Shown one piece after another: positions 10,835 to 22,909 of a stretch of DNA of 64,000 bases. Made by a program: the position numbers and the translations under genes. Below the pieces are notes generated by a model. It was given only the letters and a program-made list of their open reading frames with translations. It made no database searches and was not told the origin of the DNA. Source of the DNA: Adiantum capillus-veneris (Eukaryota; Streptophyta; Polypodiopsida; Polypodiales; Pteridaceae); contig CM043950.1 in NCBI GenBank assembly GCA_014529385.2, positions 81,478,843-81,542,842 of the forward strand. The letters are read 5' to 3'. Numbering within the stretch: the stretch's first letter is position 1; every line of letters begins with the position of its first letter.

Positions 10835-11830
10835 ACAATCTTTGTAATTTTTTTAGTTACTAATGGCGAACATGTTCAAATTGCACATTATAGTCTAGAC
10901 AAAACAGAGGAAGAGATGATGAACATTCTATTAAGCAAGCCTCGTCAAACCACATGGTCAATAATGGCCTCAATGTAATTTGTGAGGAGAGGTATGTGAA
11001 TTCTATGATTAATGCTTCATTTCTGTTCCTTTCCACCAACAGTCCTAATAATGGGCTATCAGATATAATGATTCTCCAGTGGAACTAATTTGGTTGTTTG
11101 GCTTGTCTTGCACATGTAATGGCCGATAATAGAGGAGTTTTGTTTTGTATGTAATAGAAATGGACTATGAACTTTGAGAATAGTGGAATTAAGAGAATTA
11201 GAGAGAATATTTTTGTGAGACTACTTTGAGAGCATAGAGGGTAAACTTAATTGATGATAGCAACATGAACTTAGTACTTATTTAACTTGGCATAAATGGT
11301 ACTTTTGCAAGAGAGAGAGTTTAGAAAACATACAACAATTGAGGACCGGATTTATGTGGATCTGGTATCGCCTCTAATAGGAATTTGTATTGTAGATTCC
11401 CCCACATCAAGAGAGACTTGGTACAATACAATCTTTGTGTTCCTTGTGACCTAGGTGATGCAATGAAGATGGAAAGCTTCATGCATTAGGAGCATATCAT
11501 AAACTTAGCAAAAAGAATTAACTATCCCAAGCCTCAGCCCCTAGGCCTCAAACACCTTTGAAGGTGGAGAGAGGAAGCACGGAATGAGGGTAGGGAAGAG
11601 GAACAAGAAACATTCCGTAGGAGATAGAAGTAGCTCCTCACTTATCATTGCTCTTCTTGCTAGCATACATAATAGCAGAGTAATGAAGATGGAGAAGATG
11701 GCAAGCTTAAGCATTGAAGCATGGCTCTTGGTTGGATTTCCATTCCATAGCGAAGAGTGTTGGTGTAGGCTCTCAACTTCTCTACTAGCTTGGAGAAAGA
11801 GATGGAGCTCTTGCTCATTCACATTTTTAC
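10835..11830. other. Non-coding, nothing recognised
   Basis: No coding region, terminal repeat or RNA gene was recognised. Open frames after 11540 arise from the low-complexity tract that follows. Confidence 0.4.
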
Positions 11831-11834
11831 TTGT

Positions 11835-11969
11835 AGTAGCAAAAATCCAAAAAAGCTCCCATAAAAATCTCCCTTGTGGAAAGATCTTTAGGAGGAAGCT
11901 TTCGCCCCCCCCTCCCCCCCATCTCTCTCTCTCTCTCTCTCTCTCTTTCTCCATCTCTCTCCATCTCCA

Positions 11970-12050
<81 letters not shown>

Positions 12051-12073
12051 CACATAAATAGTACATATATTTA

Positions 12074-12119
<46 letters not shown>

Positions 12120-12405
12120 CATAAATACTTATTTAAATATTATATATATATATATATATATATGACACACACACGTGTATATATATAGCACATAAATACT
12201 TACATTTATATATATACATACATTTTTACATATATATTTGTAAATATGAGATTATGAGAGAGCTAGAGAGAGAGAGAGAGAGAGAGAGACAAAGAGAGAG
12301 AGAGAGAGGAGGGAGAAAGCTCCCTCCAAAATCCCACTCTCCTTAGGCCTTTCTAAGGGAGCTTTTCTTTTATTTTTGCTATTGCAAGTAAAAATTAGGA
12401 AAAAA
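11835..12405. repeat. Imperfect inverted repeat enclosing CT/AT/GA microsatellites
   Basis: The reverse complement of about 11840-11910 (AAAGCTTCCTCC, then GGGAGCTTTTTTGGATTTTT, then GCTACTACAAGTAAAAAT) matches 12315-12396 (AAAGCTCCCTCC, GGGAGCTTTTCTTTTATTTT, GCTATTGCAAGTAAAAAT). Between the arms are C-runs (11904-11920), (CT)n (11922-12000), (TA)n (12002-12049, 12080-12118, 12142-12163) and (GA)n (12262-12309). The arms are too diverged for a recent hairpin and may be two LTR pieces in opposite orientation. Confidence 0.65.
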
Positions 12406-12471
12406 GATTCTTAAAAAGTGCCCTCAAAAAGCTCTCTCCAATCCACTACTCATAGGCCATTTCCATTACAT

Positions 12472-12483
12472 TGGTATCAGAGC
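12472..12483 (+). other. Initiator-tRNA-Met primer-binding-site sequence
   Basis: TGGTATCAGAGC matches the 3' end of plant initiator tRNA-Met, used as primer by many LTR retrotransposons. It follows ...CCATTACAT, so the sequence to its left may be the end of an eroded LTR ending in CA. Confidence 0.6.
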
Positions 12484-12970
12484 ATTTGGTTTCTCTTTTC
12501 TTGCTTAAGAAGAGAGGTCCTTAAGTAGACTATTATGGTTATGGTTGATTTTGTTAATTATATTAGGGCAAGTAGGATTGGGATCTATTATTGGTTTTGT
12601 TGAGCCCACTATGTGGGATATGGTGCACACCTCGGAAACTTTGGTCCTAATAATGGAGTCTTTTTAGACTTGGCCATTATTGAGTGTAATGTACCCAACA
12701 TTTTTCAATAAAAGTATTCATTTACTTTACAAATATTTAGAGTTTAAATTTTATTAAGTCAAAGAGTATTCTAATGGAATGATCGGATCGAAAATCAAAC
12801 TCTAAAACTATTAATTATGATGCTCATTCACTTCAAAACAATAGGTTGATGGGAAACTTAGGTCTCAAGACTATATCTAAAGATAAGAGTTAACCATTTA
12901 GGAAAAAGAGAATAAAGGAAGGCCATTTATCAAGTCGCTCCAATCTTCTCGAGGTTGGGGACCTCACAAT

Positions 12971-12982
12971 TGGTATCAGAGC
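12971..12982 (+). other. Second initiator-tRNA-Met primer-binding-site sequence
   Basis: TGGTATCAGAGC occurs again 499 bp after the first copy, preceded by CTCACAAT. It is the better candidate for the primer site of the gag-protease remnant at 14.1-15.07 kb. No second LTR was located. Confidence 0.6.
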
Positions 12983-13089
12983 CTTAGGTCTAAAGTTTGG
13001 TTTCTAAACCTTCTTTACTATTCTTGGTCTTGATTGCATGAATACTTGCTTTTAACAATGTTACCCTATCTATTTTGTAGCACAAGTTT

Positions 13090-13416
13090 ATGTACACCGA
13101 CTGTTTAACTATCTTTAAGGCAATATATCACACTACTTGTCAATCACCAATATTTGAATTTTGTGAGAATGTGTTCCAAATTCTTGACAAGGTTTTTGCA
13201 CCTCACATCAATTTTGACCCACCAAGTACATGGTCATATACAAGTCATTGGGTTCGTGGAACAACCTTTTCTATCCGAGCATGTCACATTGAATACTTGG
13301 AGGTTGACCTACATCGAATCAAGTGGGCTGAAGAATTGAAGCTGGTTTCGTACTTTCAATTTTACGAAGCACCGTTGACTGTCATGGCCCCAGATGGAGT
13401 CACAATTCGTAATTGA
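13090..13416 (+). CDS. Unrecognised 108-codon ORF
   Basis: The frame begins MYTDCLTIFKAIYHTTC and ends at a TGA at 13414, with recognisable continuation in other frames to about 13,670 (for example KVFIGYPELPLVFRC). It sits between a retroelement primer site and a gag remnant, so it is probably leader or gag-proximal sequence of that element rather than a host gene. No domain is recognised. Confidence 0.25.
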   Translation: MYTDCLTIFKAIYHTTCQSPIFEFCENVFQILDKVFAPHINFDPPSTWSYTSHWVRGTTFSIRACHIEYLEVDLHRIKWAEELKLVSYFQFYEAPLTVMAPDGVTIRN

Positions 13417-13689
13417 TGGGTTTATGACAAAGTGACATCAATTATCCCTGCCAATTGAGTTGTTATCGACACCCACACTTGACCGACCTTCAAGGAAAAA
13501 GTTTTTATTGGCTACCCCGAGCTTCCTCTTGTGTTTCGTTGCTTACACCCACGTCATCAACCACGAATCTTTTATGACATGTCAGCTGATGTGTATTACA
13601 ACTATGGTTGAAACCTCTATTATATATATTCTCATGGAGAGATCTTTTGTAGACCTCTATATGGCTTTTTGATAAGTTTATGAATAGTA

Positions 13690-13960
13690 ATGTTTTGCTT
13701 CAAAAGATTGTTGACTGCTTAAGTCATTTGATTGAGTTGTTTTTCTTCAAAAAAACTGTATGACTGCTTTAGTCGTGTGATTGAAAAAAGTCATGATTGG
13801 TTAAGTCACGTGATTAAGTTTTGATGGACCGAATAAGTCAAAATTGATTAAGTCATATAGTTAAGTTTTAATAGACACTGGATAAGTCATGATTGGTAAA
13901 GTCATGTGGTTGAACCTTTAGTGGACTAGATAAGTCTAAGTCTAGAAAATACCCTAGTGT
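13690..13960. repeat. Degenerate short tandem repeats
   Basis: Variants of GATTGGTTAAGTCATGTG followed by ATTAAGTTTTGATGGAC recur four to five times at roughly 40-65 bp spacing (for example 13793, 13840, 13893). Divergence between copies is high. Confidence 0.6.
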
Positions 13961-14119
13961 TTTTGGTTATTATGAATATTAACATTAATATATGCATATA
14001 CTCAGGAGAACCATCAAATCACTCCTATAATGGAAAGCTCTCAGAACAATGCTATCTATACGGAGATTCAGGGGAAGAAGTTATTTGCTGAAGCAAATGT
14101 AACCACCTTCTTTTAGAGG

Positions 14120-15071
14120 CGAGGGTGTTGATATTAAGTTATGTATGATTACATCTTGGCTATAAAGACCACACCTGCAAACCAAGCGATGCTAGGGATG
14201 TTTCGACTCTCCGGTGAAGTAAACTTATGGTGGAAAAAATATTGTCGCGACATGGGAGTATTGGAGAACTCCCAGAGTTTGAGTGAAATTAAATAGGCAG
14301 TGAAGGAAAGATGCTTACCTCCTGCCCATGAAGCATTGAAGATGAATGAGTTCTTTACCTTGAAATGATACAAATTATTCTTGGAAGAGTACTACTCAAA
14401 GTTTGTAAGGCTTAGGCGTTATGCTCTGCCAATGACCATAGAACAGCAGGTAGCCCATTTCTGTCAAGGTTTAAGAGAACCAATGAGCTCGTGACGATTA
14501 GAAGCCATGAAATCTACTACTGTGCAAGATGCTATACTACGAGCTAAGCCCTTAATGAAGGAGCAAGGGATTAGAAGGAGAGTTGAATAAAATCAAAGTT
14601 TTAACGATGCTAGATGACCAATAAGGCTTGCCAATAATAATGGACAACCACAAAGAGCTTATGCTGCTAATGCTCAAAATCCTTCACGCTTGGATGTTTG
14701 ATGCTTTGAATGTGGAGAATTGGGTCATTATCGGAACAGATGTCCACGTCTGACTAATAGAGCAGCAACAACAACTGAAGTAGATCAAAGACACAACTTT
14801 TGGACAAAAAAATGGATGAGGTAGAGGGAGAGGAAGAGCAGTCAAAGCCTTTGGAAGAGGACAAGGTAGGAATGCACATGCACATGCAGTCATGGGAGAT
14901 CCTATCCTTGGTGAAGAAGAAGAGAGAGCAAGAATTTATGCAGCTTTGACAACCCTCGAGCTTAAAGACAATTCATTGTTATTCAAACACAAGCAACCCA
15001 TCAAGGTAAACCTTTTAATCTCCTCATGGATTGTGGTAGTACTCATTCTTTTCTATCCTCGAAATGATTGC
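14120..15071 (+). pseudogene. Ty3/gypsy gag-protease remnant (plant type)
   Basis: Across several frames the sequence reads a retrotransposon gag core (VNLWWKKYCRDMG, EEYYSKFVRLRRYALPM, VAHFCQGLREPM), a zinc knuckle CFECGELGHYRNRCP (CX2CX4HX4C) at about 14,703-14,747, and a protease start NLLMDCGSTHSFLSSK with the DCGST active-site motif at about 15,017-15,064. Stops and frameshifts are frequent. The element is cut at 15071 by the LTR of element 1, so element 1 is the younger of the two. The rest of its pol is not visible in the window. Confidence 0.8.
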
Positions 15072-16004
15072 TGTTAGAAGCTGGACACACACCACGGAAA
15101 CTGACTACTCAAAAGATTATCATTTTTTGTAATTATTCATTTATTGAGGAAACCTGATTTTTCACTTTGTAAATATTGGGGCTTACAGAAGTTTCCAGAT
15201 TGTATCCCAGTTTTGATAGTTAGATTGAGTAGATGGTTGATTTGGAACTTTAGGGTTTGAGAATTGTAAGGTATTTATACCACTTTTTGACCTTAATGAA
15301 AAAAACCTTTTGTCATTTTTAAAAAGAAGTTTTTGAAGTCTGTGAGTGAGCGTACTGTGTACGAGAGAGAGTGTGAGCTTCATCTTGATGCTACGTGTGC
15401 ACCGGTGGTCGGAATCGAGTGCGAAGAAGTGCAGTGTTGCCCCCGACGAGAGCTACGCGCCGATACCCACGTTGCGCGCATATGGTCAGGTTTTGCGAGC
15501 TCCTTCTACGAGCTTCCTCTGGTGATTGGGTGAGCATACGTTGTCCAATTTTGCATTGCAGCATATCCACGCGTTCACATTGAGTAGAGATACGCATTAG
15601 GCACTTTAGATTTTGGAAACTAATACTTGCAAATTTCGGCCAGACATCCTACGTGATTTTGCACTGGGTGTTTTGGGTTGGGATTTTGGTTCATAGACCT
15701 TAGGGAGAGCGACCTATTGGTGATAGTAGGGTCTCCTTCAAGTTCTGTGGTGTTTCCAGATTGTTTGATGAGTGTTCGGCTCTAGACAACGTCGTAGGAA
15801 GTTTCCTCTTATGCACTCTTGAAGGCTGTGACTTAGACAATTGGTAGAGACCTCTGTAGGAATTAGTTAGGAGTCGGTCGAGTGTAGGTTGACACCTTAT
15901 GCTTGCTTCCACGCGGTAAAAGGTCGAGCTCCGTCCTTAGCTGACAAATCTTGTTAGGTGAGTTCTCGCTATGCTGACGTCTGTCACGGCGTATCCGTCC
16001 AACA
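15072..16004 (+). repeat. Element 1 5' LTR (933 bp)
   Basis: It starts TGTTAGAAGCTGG, ends GTATCCGTCCAACA and is followed one base later by the primer site. A TATA-like GGTATTTATACC lies near 15,270. It shares short blocks with the element 2 LTR (for example GTGTGAGCTTCATC-like wording near 15,370 and 43,550), so the families are related but are not one element's LTR pair. It contains a half palindrome of family A at 15,642-15,654. Confidence 0.85.
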
Positions 16005-16005
16005 T

Positions 16006-16023
16006 TGGCGCCGTTGCCGGGGA
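16006..16023 (+). other. Element 1 primer-binding site (tRNA-Asp type)
   Basis: TGGCGCCGTTGCCGGGGA is complementary to the 3' end of plant tRNA-Asp, the usual primer for several plant Ty3/gypsy groups. It starts one base after the LTR end CA, the expected spacing. Confidence 0.9.
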
Positions 16024-16552
16024 CGAAAATCTTAGGTAGGTGACCGAGACTAGTCCATGAGAATAGGGATTTTTGGCTTGCCAAGAGTCTCATTTTACAT
16101 TTAGAGAGTACCAGAGGGTGGAGGACTCTCTAAGTCTTAGAGGGAGTCGAGGAAGCGTGTGTCTGGCCTAGATCCTTCGACTCAGGTAGGTTTAGGTAGA
16201 CTAAGATAGTTTTAGATATTAGTTGAGTTCTTGAGTAGGAGTTGGAGTGGTAGAAGCGGTGAGAGGAGAGCTTAAGAGTCCGGAGAGGCCAGAAAGAAAT
16301 CAAAACACCATTATCACCATTTCACATGATGAGTAGGAGTAGAGTAAGTAGGACATCATGATTAAGGATCTAGAGCACTTCATGCATGTATACTTGCTTG
16401 GTAAATTCATCACAAGTTTGTAAAAGACGCAAAAAGACACAAAAGCTTGATTGAAAGCCTAAGTGAAGTCCAAAAGTTACTATGAGTGTTTCTAATAGAG
16501 TTGCAGAGCATCATGAGCATTTCTGTCAGGAAAAAAATAATTTCAAGCCAGG

Positions 16553-17421
16553 AGACATCCTACGCGTAGGATGTCTACAGGTTAATCTGGTGGGAATTTT
16601 GGGATTTTGAGTTGACGAGTGTGTTCAGAAGGTGGGGTTTACCCTATTTTCAACTGGAAAGTGGAAATTTGACCATATCTTGATAGGATAAGGCCAGATA
16701 GAGTGAAATTGCCAGACATCCTACCCAAATTGTGCCAAAGCATTATTTTAAGACCAAAACCATAAGATGGCTGCATGAGCATGACTTGCATAATATATTG
16801 AGTGACTGAGAGGGGTTTTCATCTCATTTGGGTGAGAAAATTGGGTTCAAAGCGGACTTTAGCACTTTTGACTGAAAAAGGGAAGAACAGCTAAAATTGG
16901 GGACTTTTGAAATCCAAACCAAAATCTAAGCATACCATTGGGGTGCTGACATCAAGGGGAAGCTATGGGTCAAGTTTGGGGTCAAACAGGCCAAAAAGAA
17001 ATCCTACGCGTAGGATGTCTTCTGTGTGATTTTTATACTCCAAACCAAATTTTGAGCAAACCAAAGTGATCAGTGCTCAAGGGGAGCCTGTGTTTTGAAT
17101 TTGAAGCCATTCTGGGCAAAAAGACATCCTACGCGTAGGATGTCTAGAGCAAGAAATTGAAGCCAGATCTTGACAGTGGGCATAGCAAGGTGTTGAATAG
17201 CCCGAGGCAAGCCCCCTAGTCAATTTTGGTCCAAATGGGAGTTGATTAGACTTATCAATATCAGCAACAGGCTGTCGGAACAGATTTCTGATCCATTGAC
17301 CAGCTTATAGGTGTCCAAATCAAAAAGTAAAAACAACTGTGGACTTAGCACATCAAGGGGAATCAATAGTGCAAAAATCCAGGCAAAACAAAGCAAGAGA
17401 CATCTTACGCGTAGGATGTCT
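16553..17421. repeat. Four family A palindromes in element 1 leader
   Basis: The 24-bp palindrome (AGACATCCTACG followed by its reverse complement) occurs at 16553-16576 (perfect), 16997-17020 (one mismatch), 17122-17145 (perfect) and 17398-17421 (one mismatch). A half copy lies at 16,712. Each sits in a degenerate repeated context ('concerning' phrases such as GAGCAAACCAAAGTGATCAG and CATCAAGGGGAA). All lie between primer site and gag, so they would be in the untranslated leader of the genomic RNA, where each could fold into a 12-bp stem. Confidence 0.95.
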
Positions 17422-17831
17422 CCTGAGGCCTACTGAAGAGAAAATTCGACTGGGCTTAGATAGTGAGATTCCATTTGGCTTAAGTGTTCCAGAACTTCTT
17501 TCAGAAGTGAATTTGGACCTTGTTTGTCCATTTGACGGAGCAAAGAATGAATTTAGACTTTTTCACGTAAATTGACCAACATCCAAGGGAAGTACAGTTC
17601 TAGAATAGCTGACCTAATCCAGAACATCAACAGTATATAAAATACAGTAGTGGTTGAGATTAACTCTCCAGTTATACCAATCATTACTAAGATAACCTCT
17701 AGAAGATAAATGCTTTGATTCGATTGCCGAAATTAAACGCTTGTGTACAGGTATATTCAGTAGGCAAAGCAAGAAGTTGTGCGGAGACTGATCCTTTTCC
17801 AGGTGCGTGGTTGGATTTGTGATAAATTGCA

Positions 17832-20800
17832 TTGATAAGTTTGATGAATTTAAGATCAGGAAGATACATTTTTAGAAACCAGAAGGTGGCAGGTAACCAA
17901 GGTAGCTTAGTGTCCACCGAGGAGAGTGTAACTCAGGCAAATCTAGATCCACTAGTGCCGATTATTGAGGAAGGTAGTGATACTGACACTTCGTCAGACA
18001 AATCTTTCTTCATGATGGGTAGTCAACAGCCAGGAGGTTTCACCTATGATGGACCAATGCCAGGAGGAAGCACCTCCCTAAATCCTTTGAATGATTCCAA
18101 GCTCACTGTGATCTTCTTAGAGGGCACAAACTCGAGGGGAGCCCTAGTCTATTCTGACTATCGAGGACGCAAGTGCATTTGTATCGAAGAGAGTCCGGCT
18201 TAGAGATTGGAGATAATTCGAGTCTATGATGATGGAGATATATTCTGGGATGAAAAGAAGAACCACTATATGATAGTTAGTAACCCTGAAGATTACAACA
18301 GATACGGAGATAACGTGGCGAAAGGGAAAATGGTGTCAGAAGCTCAAGAACCGCCACTAAACATTGATCGACCCGGAGCTATTTTTATGTATGAAGAAAA
18401 CAACCAGGGTTCCAACTTATAATGAGAACATGGGAATCTACAAGCATGAGAGTGAGGGTATAGTCGCTTACTTTCGCAGCAAAGAACCATACTTAAACGA
18501 ATTAAGCAAAGACAAGGTTCTTTACTTATTCTCTTATGAAACTGCTATGGGGAAGGGTATAGTTTTTGTTGATAGATACGGGCAAGGATACCAACGTATC
18601 AACAGGTCCAGGAGCATCAACATATGCCCTTGAGGAAGTGCCAAGAGCCACCTACACCCCAAGCAAGTCGAAAAATCCCTTTTCTGAAGAGTATGACGCT
18701 ACCTCACATTCTACCCGAATGTCGTAGATATTCAACAACTAAAACCAACCAGCAAACCAGCCATCATTGCAAGCATGGCTTCGACAGAGTGCAACATTGG
18801 AACAAGACAGAGCCCGAGATGGTTATCAAGCCGCACGAGGGCTAAGGGATTTGCAAGAACTACCACTCTATTCAAGGTATCAAGGAGAGAGTAAGCCAAA
18901 GACTCAAGGGTCAACAGAGCCTGAAGGGCCACCCATAGAACGAGTTCGAAGAGATGAACCATCTCTGGCGAGAATTGTTAGAAATTATGGCCTAGGAGCA
19001 CCACTGGGGGAGGAACCAGCCTATTACAGAAGACCTGAGGAGGTATATCGTTTAGGACGTGGAGATCCAATGATGAGGTTTGTAGACCATCGTAGAATTA
19101 GACCTTCTCAAGTGCAAAAATGGGTAAACAAGAAATATACAGGAAACAGAGACCCAAGATATCATGTAGCCGCCTTTGTGCGCGTAATTAGAGCTGAAGA
19201 GGTGTTAGACTTCTCTACCCAATTTGCAGGGTTTGGACCAACCCTAGAGGATGACGCTGCTACTTGGTTTGACTCTGTAGAGTGTAGAGACTTTGAGTCT
19301 ATGGGGGATAGCTCATACTACCGTCTCACAAATCCATAAATTCAAACAGAAAGATGGGAAATCTGTACGGAAGGCAGCTCTAAGACTAAAAAGATATGTT
19401 AAGTTCTCTCCTGTGGAAGAACTGCCAACTCAGTCCAGACTTATGCTTATATTCATCCAAGGACTAAGGAATGCGGATCTCCAGAAAGAATTACATATGG
19501 AGAGGAGCACGACGCTGAATGAGTTGACTAAGGAGGCTCTTTACCTTGTGGACAATTATGCGGTCTACAAAGAGGGGGAGTTCAAGGACCTTGATGACTA
19601 TTCATCTTCACAACAAAGTGGAAGCAAGTCTTCTAAGACAGCACCGAAAGGAGAAGTATCTCTAAACCAAGAGCTGCTTGTAGATGAAGTGCTAAAAAAG
19701 ATTAACTTGTACACCAACTAAACAACCCAAGTGGTGTGCTATTGAACAAAAATGGACAAACCATGGGACCGAGGAATGTTATTATAACAAGGGATATGTG
19801 AGAGAGAGACCTTACGCTTCCCAAGCTCAGGTAGCTTCTCCTCAAGTTCCACCCATGCCTAGGTATCAAGCAGGTAACCTACCAGGACCTGTAGGTGTAG
19901 AAAGACCACAACCGGTGTTTGGGCAACAACCACCCCTACCAGGATTACGACCAGTCGGTATAAGATACACACCAACCGTAACCGAATCAGAGATAAGGCT
20001 TTGATGCCTATGCATGCACATTATGAAGATCCCAATGGATATGCGAAAACTCTGTCTATTATCCACCGGAAGAACCCTCGACACCAGAACTATGGAGCAT
20101 GATAGGAAGTACAAGACCACCAACTGCTGCACATGCAACAGGAGAAGGAAGATATAGCTTAGATGAATGAACATTTTTGTCCATAGCCAACGGAGGCATG
20201 GGCGGACAGAGACATGCATACAAACAAAGGGGAGCTCAAGGAGCACCTCAACAACCCAAGGGACCCTGCTACAAGTGTGGTGGAGACCATTGGCTAAGAG
20301 ACTGTCCTCATGATGAAATCATTAGAGTAAACGCATATTGCACCGAGTGTGGATTTACTCATCTGATTCCCAATTGCCCTAAAAACTCGAGCAAAGGAGC
20401 AAAAACCACCTTGAACATGCTAAAAACAGTACCTTCCAGTGGAGGGTCGGAAAATGAAACAATCATACCTATTCATGCGGTAACACGAGCCCAAGCTCAA
20501 AGAACGACGAATGAACCCATAATTGAAGAGCCAAAAACTGATGCCCAAAGTTCAGAAACAAAAAATCAGAGAAGCACTTGGAAAGCTAGAAAGACACGTG
20601 TGAAAGCCAGGAAAGAACGAGAGCAAACAGCTCTATCCGAGGAGTTGAAACATACAAAGGATAGATTAGAGCGGTTAGAGGATCTAGCTAGCTTAAGTCC
20701 ACACACCACATTAACCATAGCACCCAAGGAAATAGCAGAGCCCAAAAGTGCAGGATCAGGATGATCTGTACTGGCAGACAAGGTAAATGAGCAGTTGGAT

Positions 20801-21271
20801 GCGCTTCTAAAAGCTTATGAAGCTAGACTAAAAAAGAACCAAACCCAAGAGCAAAGGTGGATGACTTATCCATATGCACAAATAGAAAAAAAAAGGTTGG
20901 AAATGTGTAAAAAGATGATTGAAACAGCTCAATCACTGATGGAAGAACCGCTTGGTAAACCTGCAAATTTGCATGAACCACCAGCTTCAACCCCTATCCA
21001 ACCAACTTTAGAGGAACAAGTAGAAACAAAGAAAAGACTCACTAATGCCTATAAGTCCAGAGGAGAATCTATCATAGTGCCAAATACAGCAGATGAGGCA
21101 AGTGACGGGTTCCAGCCTAAAACATTGACAGAAATGGGTAAGGACTGTAACGGTCTAGACGATCTATGGAAGAAAATCTGTGAGGCCAACGAAGCTAACA
21201 GGATGAGTAACCACATGAATAGCACGAGAAAAGAGAAGAATGTGATCTTACCTCCTATTGAAGAATTTTAG
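17832..21271 (+). pseudogene. Element 1 gag polyprotein, multiply broken
   Basis: Gag would form the particle and bind genomic RNA. Frames in order: 17832-18422 (in-frame TAG at 18201), a +1 shift into 18420-18633 (HESEGI, YLFSYET), 18767-19339 with the capsid-like core FGPTLEDDAATWFDSV, 19293-19721 (SQIHKFKQ, ALRLKRYVKF, LTKEALYLVDNY), 19798-20004 (proline-rich), and 20177-21271 with zinc knuckles at about 20,264-20,384. Next to element 2 it lacks about 14 codons (DELFEEFIEEFSPK) near 19,295, and a TGA at 20762 replaces GGA. The knuckles have spacing CX2CX3HX4C (CYKCGGDHWLRDC and CTECGFTHLIPNC), one residue shorter than the usual form. A lysine/arginine-rich segment (WKARKTRVKARKERE) follows. 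Confidence 0.85.
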
Positions 21272-21386
21272 GCAAGGTCACAAATGAACTTTGAGATACA
21301 TTCACAAGGGGGAGACCAGGGATCACTTAGTTCGGGGCACAGCCAACCAGACTCGCTGAAAACATTACCCTCTTACCTATGAGAGT

Positions 21387-22240
21387 ATGAAAGCCAAGTT
21401 TGAAGTGAGAGCAATCCCATCTCAAAGACTTTCTTCTAACAAAGTGATGGATTCACAAGGATTGATTGAGTTATTTTCCACCTCGGTGGCATGCACAATC
21501 ACATTAGCAGAACTCCTAAGGTTACGACCAAACATGTGGACCACTGTAGATAAATTCCTAGAAAAATTTGGAGTGAAAGACCCCACCTTGAGGCTATAGG
21601 AAGGGATCAAGGAGTTGGACAGGCCTCAACTAAACACTAGGCCAGTACCATTAAATAAGGTTGGAGAGTATTGCGAGGGAGAAGATGGAAACACCCCGCT
21701 ACCAGTTTCTTGACAATGGAGCGGGAGTTTCTATCGCCACCAAGGAAATCTGGAAAAAATGGGAAAAACCAGCTTTAAGAGCTACCAGAATGAAATTGCA
21801 ATTGGCACATGGGTTCATGGAGAAGCCTCTAGGACTCTTAGAAAAAGTGATTGTCACTTCGTGTGGAATCGAGTATGAGCATACATTTGCAATAGTCGAT
21901 TTTGACAAAAAGAACAATTATGAGATCATCTTGGGAAGACCATTCATGGGACAATTGAAGATGGTCCGAGATTGGGGTTACGACCACATATACCTCAGAC
22001 GTGGCGAGACAACAACTACAATACACCTGAAAGACCATAGTTACAAAGATGTGAACCAAACACCTCTGGAAGATTTTGATTCAGCTACAATAGAAGGATC
22101 GTAACTCCCGGCATGGTTAGGGCAACAAAAAGAGCTATGGATGTGCGGAGCTTCACATTGTGGAAGCTTAAGAAGAGAGGAATGCGTTTTAGAAAGAACG
22201 ATTGAGGACAAGGAGTATATTCTGAACTTTCCCTGAAGAT
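21387..22240 (+). pseudogene. Element 1 first retropepsin-like protease (DNG variant)
   Basis: The 21387-21599 frame matches element 2 upstream of protease (LAELLRLRPNMWTTV, FLEKFGVKDPT). A frame change near 21,700 leads into FLDNGAGVSIATKEIWKKW, then EYEHTFAIVDF and IILGRPFMGQLKMVRDWG, the flap and C-terminal ILGRPF motif of plant retropepsins. The catalytic D-S-G of element 2 is D-N-G here. With a TAG at 21597 and TAA at 22102 the product is dead. The enzyme would normally cut the Gag-Pol polyprotein. Confidence 0.8.
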
Positions 22241-22243
22241 GCT

Positions 22244-22570
22244 TTGGAACCTCTAGAATGGGAACACATACTAGCAACATTGGATGTTTGTACCATTACA
22301 GATAGTCCAACAACAAAATTTTGCGATAAGGATGGCTATGATGTGCTACCCTACTACATGGTAAGCATTATACCAGGAGAAGATGAGACGATAGAACCAC
22401 GAGAACAAGAAGAGTTTTATAACTCCTCTGAACATCTGGAAGTAAATGATGATGCAGATAATGAGTGTTCAGACACCTCAAGTGAGCGTGGAAGGAAAAT
22501 CAAGAATATCAAGTTTTATGACTTTGCTAATCAGCACCCTAGACGCCAAAAACGCTATAGGAGGAAATGA
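22244..22570 (+). pseudogene. Element 1 linker between protease and RT
   Basis: This frame reads WEHILATLDVCTITDSPTTK and FCDKDGYDVLPYYMVSI then an acidic stretch. The same block follows protease in element 2 (55,350-55,480), showing it is a conserved polyprotein part. It is of unknown function and ends in a basic segment (RRQKRYRRK). Confidence 0.7.
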
Positions 22571-22909
22571 ACAGGAAACAAATTAAGAGAGAACCTGATG
22601 CCCAGGATAAAAGGTAAAACTCACTATTTGATGCTTGTAAAAGCAGAGGATTGTGTAAAAGATCAAATATCAGGAAGATTCTCAAAAGATCGAAGGGAAA
22701 GAACGAGAGAGGAAATAAAACAGGTACGAAAAGCTAAAACAGAAACAAAATCACAAAAATCTCAAAAATAAAAAAAAGAAACAACAAAGGACCCAGAGTG
22801 GACCAAACTAAAGTGTAAACAGAAATACGAAGAACTGAAATGGTCTTTACGTGAGATATGGACTACTGAAGAAGATAGTGATGGTAAAGGGGAGTCAGAG
22901 AAAGGAAAC

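Noticed and set aside
11541-12122. 193-codon minus-strand ORF and plus-strand ORFs at 11584-12061
   Set aside because: They run through CT and TA microsatellites and give dipeptide repeats (RERERE, YIYIYI).
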